From Acidobacteriota bacterium (GTDB lineage Bacteria > Acidobacteriota > Terriglobia > Acidiferrales > UBA7541), in NCBI GenBank assembly GCA_003223215.1, contig QHYH01000103.1, positions 23,225-87,224 of the forward strand: a DNA stretch of 64,000 nucleotides, given 5' to 3'. The notes beneath the pieces are model-generated. The model worked only from the letters and a program-made list of their open reading frames with translations. It was not told where the DNA came from and ran no database searches. This document shows positions 8,120 to 15,045 of the stretch, piece after piece. Numbering within the stretch: position 1 is the stretch's first letter; every line of letters begins with the position of its first letter. Position numbers and translations under genes: made by a program.

Positions 8120-9637
8120 CTAGTCGGACGCCACAGAAAATGGGGGCGTTTGCGGAGCCGGCAAAGCGACGACTTTCCCCGCCTTGACCACGGGCTTCAG
8201 AATCAGAGGCCTGCCCAGATATTCTTCGAGCAGATGCTTGCCGGCCGCGATGCGCGCGGCGGTGTCCACGTCGTCCGCCAATCCTCGCACCCGAAGCACG
8301 ATGGTTTCTGCGGACTTGTCCGCATGGAGCCCCGCACCGCTTTCCACCCCGCATTTGCGCAGCGCAAGGGCCAAACGCAAAACGCCGGCCAGTGCGCGAA
8401 CGCGATTCTGCCGCTCTGTAGATAATTTGGAAAACGGCCCGCTCTTGTCAGATGGTTCTGTGCCCCGGTGATAACGGACCACCATTGCGAGCAACTCCCA
8501 TTCCTCGTTGTTCCACCCGGGCGGGAGCGGAAGGCCAAGGATAAACTTCCGCGCCGCCTTCTGCGGTGATCGATCCGCGTCGGCATTTCCGACACCGTGC
8601 AGTCGGGCCGCGGTCAACAGGATGCGATCGAGCGTCGGCTCGCAAAAGGCGGGACCGGCATCCGCTCGTTTCAAGGCTTGGTAAACCGCCACGGCAATGC
8701 GGGAAACCTGTGAGGTGCGGCTCACATCGGGATCGACGGCCCGCGCCGTGGCGCGCAGTCGGGCTTCTGCGGCCGCCTCGACACGGCCATTCGTGGGCAA
8801 GCCAGCACGCCACAAATTCCAAAAGCTGGTCTTCCCGAGCGTGAGTTGCCGATACGTTCGAATGCAGTGTTGGCGTTCCTGGCCAATCGTCTCCATCCAC
8901 ACGTTCAGGGAATCTTCCGTCTCCACGAAATCCGATTTTTTGACGATGTCCAGCAGCACGTCGAGGTCGTGCACTTCTCCCAGCAAATCCTGGACGCGCT
9001 TCAAATTCTCGCTCCAAAGCGCGTAACGCTCCGGTAGCAGGCTCTCAACCGTGTAGCGGAAGCGTTTCAGGCCGATTCGCAGCGCATGCCATGGCTTCGG
9101 TTTCTCCGTGCACAGGGCTTTTGCATGAAGTTCCTTTGCGGCTTCGAATCGTTCAAGCGCCATGCACTCCGCGGCCAGACTACCCGCAGGCACCAGCCGG
9201 CTGCGCTGCCGGAGCACGCGTGCCATTCTTCTCCACGACCTTTGATCGAATTTGGCGACGATGCGTACCGCTGCTTCCCTCAGCGCGGGCTCCTTGGACT
9301 CAAACGAAGCTTGCAAATGCGCGCGGACGGGATCGTTTTCAGGCCCGAGCTTCTTGACCCACTCGTTCATCACCTGGGCATCGCGCAGTGCGCCCAAAGT
9401 GCGGAAAAGCTTGCGCGCCGCCTTGCGCATCGCAGGCCAGGCCGGATCGGGATCGATTTCTTCCATGGCTACAGCGACCGAGCGGCACCGCCGGATGGCC
9501 ACGCGGAGGTCTTTGACCGCGTCCATCTTAGGCGACGAGCGCACAGAGTCCAGTGCCTTCAGCACTTGGTCCATCCAGAAAGGCAGATCGCGGCGCTCTA
9601 GGTGGGCCCCCGTGGAAAGGGGAGTTACCGTGGACAC
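8120..9637 (-). CDS. CHAD domain protein fused to a degenerate Ppx-type HD domain
   Basis: About 505 residues, transcribed toward the SixA gene. The N-terminal 270 residues form a CHAD domain: conserved basic helices with histidines and arginines (DLRVAIRRCRSV, LRIGLKRFRYTVE, LGEVHDLDVLL). CHAD binds polyphosphate. The C-terminal part resembles the HD domain at the end of Ppx (LLTAARLHGVGN, then MVVRYHRGTEP and AGVLRLALAL), but the HD pair reads HG, so metal-dependent catalysis is probably lost. The GTG at 9637 has GAGG six bases upstream; a TTG at 9649 is the alternative start. Together with the convergent genes it supports a polyphosphate-handling locus. Confidence 0.83.
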   Translation of the reverse strand: MSTVTPLSTGAHLERRDLPFWMDQVLKALDSVRSSPKMDAVKDLRVAIRRCRSVAVAMEEIDPDPAWPAMRKAARKLFRTLGALRDAQVMNEWVKKLGPENDPVRAHLQASFESKEPALREAAVRIVAKFDQRSWRRMARVLRQRSRLVPAGSLAAECMALERFEAAKELHAKALCTEKPKPWHALRIGLKRFRYTVESLLPERYALWSENLKRVQDLLGEVHDLDVLLDIVKKSDFVETEDSLNVWMETIGQERQHCIRTYRQLTLGKTSFWNLWRAGLPTNGRVEAAAEARLRATARAVDPDVSRTSQVSRIAVAVYQALKRADAGPAFCEPTLDRILLTAARLHGVGNADADRSPQKAARKFILGLPLPPGWNNEEWELLAMVVRYHRGTEPSDKSGPFSKLSTERQNRVRALAGVLRLALALRKCGVESGAGLHADKSAETIVLRVRGLADDVDTAARIAAGKHLLEEYLGRPLILKPVVKAGKVVALPAPQTPPFSVASD

Positions 9638-10010
9638 AGCTAGCCTCAAAGTGTCCGCCCGGACGTTTCCCTTGGTAGTGAAAACCCCTGTCGGGCGGGT
9701 AACATAGAGTAGCTCCTCGAGAACCTATACGTCCAGCCAGGCTGTGAAAACTTTGTGGAAATGTTGATAGAAATTTGGAAAACCGAAACGATAATCCCTT
9801 CCCTGGCGTTCCCTGTCCCGCGGGTTTTCTTGAGTGCCGCCTGTGGGCGTGCTGTCTTTTGACGGTCCACGCCGGAGTGGCCGAACCGGCAGATGCGCAG
9901 CAGGCAAAAACTAATCCTAGCGTGCTGAAAACAAATCACCTACAAGCAAAAAAGCCAGTTAGATCACCGAACCTCCGTCGTTCCTTCATCCACCTTTCGG
10001 GCGAATTGCC
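9638..10010. other. Intergenic stretch with no convincing gene
   Basis: No open frame with family-like features is seen. The stretch contains the tRNA-Leu-like fragment listed separately and begins the gene-poor accessory region that runs to about 13.3 kb. Confidence 0.5.
9871..9901 (+). pseudogene. tRNA-Leu-like 5' fragment
   Basis: The 31 bases beginning GCCGGAGTGGCCGAACCGGC closely match the acceptor strand and D-arm of the intact tRNA-Leu at 11292-11378, differing at a handful of positions. Beyond the D-arm no anticodon stem, variable arm or T-arm can be formed. It is probably a remnant of a tRNA-Leu gene, for example from past integration or duplication; chance similarity cannot be excluded. 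Confidence 0.4.
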
Positions 10011-10244
10011 ATGAGCGATAAGCCCATCGAAAAGAAGCTGCCCCTGCACTCCTTGCTTGGTTGTCTGAGAACGCACTTGCGATTTTCGAACTGGCGCGCC
10101 TCGCGGAAGTGGCGAACCTACCCCAGTGAGTTGCACAAGTGCGAGAAATGTCCGGATCGAAGCGCATCGGCCTGGACGGAATGCGCGAAGCATTTCGATA
10201 CTTTTCTGAAAGAATGCAGGAGGTGGCCAGTCTGCCCAGGGTAG
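10011..10244 (+). CDS. Small cysteine-containing hypothetical protein
   Basis: A 77-residue frame beginning MSDKPIEKKL. It is basic in the middle and has cysteines in a KCEKC, TEC, KEC, PVC pattern over the last 40 residues, possibly a small metal-binding or disulfide-rich peptide. No recognised family and no good ribosome binding site. It stands alone in the accessory region, so it may not be expressed. Confidence 0.3.
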   Translation: MSDKPIEKKLPLHSLLGCLRTHLRFSNWRASRKWRTYPSELHKCEKCPDRSASAWTECAKHFDTFLKECRRWPVCPG

Positions 10245-10404
10245 TGGGTTCGAGAGGAGTGCTCCGCCTCCTACGTTCCTAAAGTTGAGAGGGCGGCAAG
10301 CCTAGTTCTCCCGGCGCACTTATTGGAACCGTCAAAGCAAACAGGGAGCAATCCACATCAAACGGCAAGGGCGGAATGCGGGAGTCTTGCAGGTATTTTC
10401 CTCA

Positions 10405-10671
10405 CTAGCGCGTCACGGCGAAATAGATCACATATGCCCAACTGCATAGCCCATGAAGTAGGCACCACAGGATGCTTGCGTTTCTGGACCACGATAGCAC
10501 CATTGCCAAGGACATCCCCATGGCGTAACCCAAGGACAGTCCAGTAACAGTCACTGGTGGCGTTGATTCCAGTTCATCAATGCGCCGCTCTAATTCTTCG
10601 ATTCGCGACTCATCGTCATCATCGCTAAATTGTCCCTCGCCTAGTTCCAATTCCTCATCTCGTTTGTCCAT
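10405..10671 (-). CDS. Small membrane protein with acidic coiled coil
   Basis: 88 residues from the ATG at 10671, which has CAGG six bases upstream; a GTG at 10710 would add 13 residues. The first 35 residues are very acidic and coiled-coil-like (FSDDDDESRIEELERRIDEL), followed by a hydrophobic half with two probable membrane spans (LSLGYAMGMSLAMVLSW and a second span near the C terminus). No family is recognised. The biased composition and clear two-part architecture make it a likely real gene. No functional link to its neighbours can be seen. Confidence 0.55.
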   Translation of the reverse strand: MDKRDEELELGEGQFSDDDDESRIEELERRIDELESTPPVTVTGLSLGYAMGMSLAMVLSWSRNASILWCLLHGLCSWAYVIYFAVTR

Positions 10672-11064
10672 GGAAAGCCTGCCTTCCCCAAGCCCCAAAG
10701 ACTCTACCACTCCGATTGTTAAGCTTTGGTTTCAGGGGGTAGACTTTTCTCCACGTTTCCGCCAGAGGACTCAATGCCGCCAGCTCTTGACGGAACTGCA
10801 CAAGGGGAAGCAGCCAGAAGATTTTCTCACCATGATTCGCCGCGGCGTTCCTCAAAAGACGGCGCGGGAATCTTCGGCCACAAGACGGACTCGGTCCTTT
10901 CGCGCTACAATATCGTCTCCGAGGCTGACATCCTTAGACAGACGCGGCCAGGTGATCGAAGAAGGCGCCAAGGCCGCAATTCATAGTTTATGCATCTCGA
11001 GCTCCACTAGAGACTGGAAAGGAGGCAGCCCGGAAGCCTTCCTAATCAGCGAGTTAGAAGCAAG
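10672..11064. other. Non-coding stretch before the tRNA-Leu-like copies
   Basis: Open frames here are short or antisense and show no family-like features. I see no structured RNA or repeat in it. Confidence 0.45.
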
Positions 11065-11147
11065 CCCGGAATGGCGGAACTGGCAGACGCGCTGGACTCA
11101 AAATCTAGTCGTACTTCGTACCGTGGGGTTCGATCCCTCGTATACAC
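11065..11147 (+). pseudogene. tRNA-Leu(CAA) copy with broken acceptor stem
   Basis: The D-arm, anticodon arm (loop CTCAAAA, anticodon CAA), a class II variable arm (GTAC-TTC-GTAC) and T-arm (TGGGG-TTCGATC-CCTCG) all fold. The 5' acceptor strand CCCGGAA faces TATACAC and cannot pair, and there is no CCA end. It differs from the intact copy 150 bases away by paired changes in several stems, so it was once a distinct tRNA gene. The 3' end may have been replaced, as at a former integration site. It is probably not functional. Confidence 0.6.
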
Positions 11148-11291
11148 CTTCGAAACCGAAACACCGCACAAATCAACCAAAATCGCGTTTTTCAAGGCTT
11201 TTTGATGAAGTCGTTGTGCAAACCTCTGCAAGCTAATGATGCCAAAATCGGGGTTTTGGGAGCTTACTGTATACACCCGCAACGGTGACTC

Positions 11292-11378
11292 TGGTCCCGG
11301 AGAAAGGAGTCGAACCTTCACGACCTTGCGGTCACCGGATTTTGAGTCCGGCGCGTCTGCCAGTTCCGCCACTCCGGG
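11292..11378 (-). tRNA. tRNA-Leu (anticodon CAA)
   Basis: A complete class II tRNA of 87 bases including an encoded CCA. The acceptor stem CCCGGAG pairs with CTCCGGG, with discriminator A. The anticodon loop is CTCAAAA (anticodon CAA, reads UUG), the variable arm is GACC-GCAA-GGTC and the T-loop is TTCGACT. It lies convergent to the degenerate copy at 11065-11147. Confidence 0.95.
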
Positions 11379-11984
11379 CATTGCGTTTGACTATATCATG
11401 GGTGGCGTGGTCAGTCATGGGCGACGGGGGCAAAATCGGAGTGACCCCGGAGGCGATTCGCTACGCCCTGTGGCTGACCCACTAGGTACGCTGTTGATAG
11501 ACTAAGCTATTATTCCGCCAGCGAAAGCAGCACGGTAACGAGGAACTCGGGTCCGGACGGCCGCCCCGTAAGACTTATCAAAATTTGGACAATGCCCCTT
11601 CGTTGGTGTGTCGCTGAACTGTGTCCCTGGCGAATTGGTACGGTGTCAAGGTTCAGCGCAATGTCACTTTGTCCTACCGAAGCAAAACAACAATTCGCCA
11701 ACCACACGCTATACGACCCCCTCCTCCGGGACCATTTAACCTACTGAAAAGAACGGGTTGTGGCCTGGTGGCGGTCCGACTCGCTGACAACGGCGCAGCG
11801 GGCAGGTCTTGGACAACACCAGCTCAAATGTTGCTTTGTTGTTTTTTGTCGTCGCAACAGCAACGGTGGACAGGCGATTCAGCTCATCGGCCTACCTCCA
11901 GTCGCATCGTCAGCAACTCGGACGCGGAAACCAGAGTTGTACGCAAGAGCGAGCACTGTTGGTCTTCACAGAAGTCACCGTTCA
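11379..11984. other. Gene-poor stretch
   Basis: About 600 bases in which all frames are short and lack recognisable features. No RNA or repeat was identified. Confidence 0.45.
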
Positions 11985-12536
11985 TCACAAGTTCGGCGGC
12001 CCTGCCAAGAGAATCACCAGGTAAAACAAAATGCAGAAAAATATGATACGCCACCCTAGCTCCCAGCCGGGATTCTTAACCTTGCGGCAAATCATCCATA
12101 CGATAAGCCCATTAAAGGTAAGAATCAGGAGACTTCCAACCAGCTCTCCCAGCTCGTGGACCAGGTCAACATCATGCCGCCAGTTTGTAAAAAACGCCCG
12201 TATCATTCCCAATCGCCACGAAAGTAAACACAGCGGAACCAGATAGGCGGCAGCCGCAGCTGCTTGCTTGCTTCTCTGTTTGAGTTTTACTTTGAGCAGC
12301 TGCCAGCGAAACTGCCTGAACAATTCTCTTCGCGCTCGCAAGTCTTCACTCATCCACCGAAGCGCGGCATACTCGGGTTGTTCATACTTGGGGTCATCCA
12401 TAAAGCAGTAGTCCTCTCGAGCACAGTGTCCTTCGTTGTGATGATGATACTGATAGTTCCGTGGACGTATCAACGGTGAGGTTGCCCAATATGACATGCC
12501 GTGAGTCCCGTCGCAAGAATAGAGCTTGTTCGTCAT
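11985..12536 (-). CDS. Hypothetical membrane protein with three transmembrane segments
   Basis: About 183 residues. The N-terminal half is hydrophilic and rich in His, Tyr and acidic residues. The middle is a basic helix (RARRELFRQFRWQLLKVKLK). Then come three hydrophobic segments: AAAAAAYLVPLCLLSW, a second around LVGSLLILTFNGLIVWMI, and WRIIFFCILFYLVILLA at the C terminus. No family is recognised. The start is uncertain: no ribosome binding site precedes 12536, and an internal ATG after GAGAGGA (at MDDPKYEQPE) may be the true start. It sits alone in the accessory region. Confidence 0.5.
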   Translation of the reverse strand: MTNKLYSCDGTHGMSYWATSPLIRPRNYQYHHHNEGHCAREDYCFMDDPKYEQPEYAALRWMSEDLRARRELFRQFRWQLLKVKLKQRSKQAAAAAAYLVPLCLLSWRLGMIRAFFTNWRHDVDLVHELGELVGSLLILTFNGLIVWMICRKVKNPGWELGWRIIFFCILFYLVILLAGPPNL

Positions 12537-12878
12537 CGGGCCCACGTCGCATCAAGGCATAGCATCTGGAGTACACGAATACAGTGGTGTTGTAATTGAG
12601 CCAGGTTCAACCAACGCGAAAATGCGAAATGAGCGGGCCTCGATGTACTTCGCCGTCTGCCCGAAGTAAGCCTCGCGCCAAGGACGAACGCGGTCAGCGA
12701 GTCGAAGCCAGGTGCGTCCGACTCGGCATAAGACCAGAAGACTTGGCTGAGACGGATTCAAAGTCCGTGGTACCTAGACTCGTACCGTATGGGTTCGCCC
12801 ACCCGGGGCCCATTCTTCTGGGAATCACAACCACCAGTGGTGGGTTTGAAATCACCAGGATCAAGGGCCCAGCAAGAA
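12537..12878. other. Non-coding stretch upstream of structured repeat copy A
   Basis: No gene is supported. A tRNA-like anticodon stem-loop (ACGGA-TTCAAAG-TCCGT, about 12752-12768) and a short palindrome around CCACCAGTGGTGG are visible, but no complete tRNA can be folded. Confidence 0.4.
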
Positions 12879-13126
12879 TTTACCCATGTGGGCCGTAACG
12901 GCTGGGCGTTTTTAGGCCGAGGATATAAGACCCCTCTTTCTTTTCCTCCCGAACTGCTCTATATTCTCTGTCCGAACGACCTATGGGCGGGCAGCCCAAA
13001 AGTAAAGCCTCTTCGTGGTCCTCCGCTGAAGTAGGGCGGTTGTGGGAGGAACCCACCGAAGCCATCTCGGGGAAACAAACCGAGAGGCCGTAGGAATCCT
13101 CGCCGCTTGCGGCGGGGAGTATGTCA
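12879..13126 (+). mobile_element. IS200/IS605-like right end / omegaRNA-like structured element, copy A
   Basis: 248 bases, nearly identical over most of their length to 57837-58084. The 5' part matches the two-stem domain of the other copies, but here each stem has one mismatch, so this copy looks degraded. The 3' end is a GC-rich hairpin (CTCGCCGC-TTGC-GCGGCGGGG) followed by GAGTATGTCA, close to the GAGGATGTCAA of other copies. GC-rich hairpins with this tail are typical of the right end of IS200/IS605-family elements, where tnpB guide RNA scaffolds end. No tnpB coding remnant is evident upstream. It is called an orphan element by structure and repetition. Confidence 0.6.
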
Positions 13127-13337
13127 CGATTTAGGGCGTCAGCAAACTCGGACGGCAGATTGCTTGAGGAAACGCGGGAAAGGCTGTCCAGTTGAATGCA
13201 GTTGAAGAGGCTCCTGGCGGTTTCAGTAATGACCCCGTGTAGTTTTTATGCGAGGTTGTCCCGATCCTAGCATTCTGTCCGGCACCGGGCTGCCTGCCAG
13301 AAAACACGACTTCATCGTTCAAAGCCCGGAGGCTCCC

Positions 13338-14840
13338 GTGATCGCCCATGCCCTACTCTGGCTCAGGAACCGACCCATTTCATTCCTCCTTGTTTCTCTG
13401 ATCGTCGTGGTCCCCTTGATGGTCATCAGCTGTAGCGGGGTAAACAACACGATGCAAAGCCCCAATACGGGGACCATCAACGTCTCGCTCAGTGATCCTC
13501 CCAGTTGCATGCCGCCTACAGGTCACTTCACGCACGTGTTCATCACTGTGCAGTCGGTCGAAGTGCATACCAGTGCGACTGCAGGCGACAGTTCGGCGGG
13601 CTGGCAGGAACTCGCTCCGCAACTCGCTTCCGCTCCTCAGCAGATTGATCTTTTCTCCCAGGCAAACACCAACTGCGTGCTTGCGCAATTGGGTTCCGCG
13701 AGCTTGCCCGTAGGAAGCCTTCAGCAGATTCGCCTCGTGCTGCTGTCCAACGCGCCAGCTGCAGGCGCTGCCACGCCTTCTCCAAACGCTTGCGCGGGCC
13801 ACGGCTTCAACTGCGTGGTTACGGATGACGGTTCGATCCACGAGATCATGTTGAGCAGCGAGGCACAAACGGGGTTGAAAATTCCTCCCGGCCAGATCAT
13901 GGGAGGTGCCATTCAAGTCGCTGCCGGACAAAGCGTGGATCTGAACATCGATTTCAACGCGTGCTTCTCGATCGTGCAAGAAGGGAATGGCATCTTCCGC
14001 TTGAAGCCCGCCCTGACAGCGGGCGTCGTCAGCGCCAACCATTCCGGCATTGGCGGGCGGGTCGTCGACTCCGTCAGCAAAACGCCGATCGCTGGAAACG
14101 TGCTGGTGGCCATCGAGAAAACCGACAGTACCGGAGTTGACCGCGTCCTCATGCAGACTACGGCAGATTCGCAGGGCAATTTCCGCTTCTGTCCGATGCC
14201 GATGGGAACGTTCGACATCGTAGTTGTTGCGCTTACCGCGAGTAACGCGCCTTATAACGCGACGACCGTAGTGAATGTGCCCAACGGTTCGGATCTCGGC
14301 GCCATTCCGCTGGTCGCCGAAACCGGTGCCACCGGCCCCGCCAATCTTCAGGGCTTCCTAACCGCGAAGACCGCAACCGGCGGCGCTACCGTCGACGTGA
14401 GTCTCGCGGCGCTCCAGAGCATCTCGCTTTCCGGCAACGTCACGCGGCAGTTGAATATTCCTCTCCAGAACACAAGCGCATCAGCGGCGGGCCCGGCGGT
14501 GAATTCTACGGGCTTGGTTTCCATCACCGCCAGCAACAGCTGCCCTATGGGAAGTCCCACAGGAGCGAACTGCGCCCAATACATGCTCGTGGTTCCTGCG
14601 AGCAATCCGAGCGTAGCCGTGTTTGCGGCAGGCGGTCTTACGTTCTCAGCGCCGGCGAGCGGCGACGTTCTCTTTACCGTGGACGCACAAGCGGCCGTGC
14701 CCATGAGCGGTGCAAATCCCGATTGCATGCCGCCCGAGATCATGACCTCCAACGACGCTAGCACACCGCCACAGCCGCTCAAGGTGACACCCGGCATGAC
14801 GACGAACGTCGCTCGGATGGACTTCTCCAGTTGTTCCTGA
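13338..14840 (+). CDS. DUF4382-type lipoprotein with carboxypeptidase-like regulatory domain
   Basis: About 500 residues from a GTG at 13338 preceded by CCGGAGG; the frame is open 30 codons further upstream without a better start. The first 32 residues are a lipoprotein signal with lipobox VISC, so the protein is lipid-anchored. A DUF4382-like domain follows (GTINVSLSDPPSC, then HVFITVQSVEVH, with KIPPGQIMGG and VDLNIDF later). A beta-sandwich of the carboxypeptidase regulatory type comes next (GIGGRVVDSVSKTPIAG, DSQGNFRFCPMPMG). The rest is Ala/Ser/Thr-rich and probably extracytoplasmic. Function unknown; likely a surface or periplasmic binding protein. It stands alone, 205 bases before the GH2 gene. 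Confidence 0.75.
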   Translation: MIAHALLWLRNRPISFLLVSLIVVVPLMVISCSGVNNTMQSPNTGTINVSLSDPPSCMPPTGHFTHVFITVQSVEVHTSATAGDSSAGWQELAPQLASAPQQIDLFSQANTNCVLAQLGSASLPVGSLQQIRLVLLSNAPAAGAATPSPNACAGHGFNCVVTDDGSIHEIMLSSEAQTGLKIPPGQIMGGAIQVAAGQSVDLNIDFNACFSIVQEGNGIFRLKPALTAGVVSANHSGIGGRVVDSVSKTPIAGNVLVAIEKTDSTGVDRVLMQTTADSQGNFRFCPMPMGTFDIVVVALTASNAPYNATTVVNVPNGSDLGAIPLVAETGATGPANLQGFLTAKTATGGATVDVSLAALQSISLSGNVTRQLNIPLQNTSASAAGPAVNSTGLVSITASNSCPMGSPTGANCAQYMLVVPASNPSVAVFAAGGLTFSAPASGDVLFTVDAQAAVPMSGANPDCMPPEIMTSNDASTPPQPLKVTPGMTTNVARMDFSSCS

Positions 14841-15045
14841 TCGGCCTCGCCGCGGGAGTTCCTCCATACACTCGCAGGCTTGGCCGGCGCCGATTCCCAC
14901 GCAAGCTGCTACGCTCCTCTTCCGCCGAATTCCGCCGAAAATAATGCGAGACCTCTTCATTGAAACGGTTTAGCATGCTTCATGCGGTTTGTCCGGCCGG
15001 GGTGTCGGGCCACGCTGTAGAACTGTTGGATCCCAGGAGAAACTC

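Noticed and set aside
11046..11381. Protein-like frame reading VAELADAPDSKSGDRKVVK
   Set aside because: This is the familiar artefact of translating a tRNA-Leu gene; the region holds tRNA-Leu sequences.
12732..12815. tRNA-like segment with anticodon arm ACGGA-TTCAAAG-TCCGT
   Set aside because: Acceptor and D-arms cannot be formed and the T-arm is mismatched. Possibly another decayed tRNA-Leu, but not supportable.
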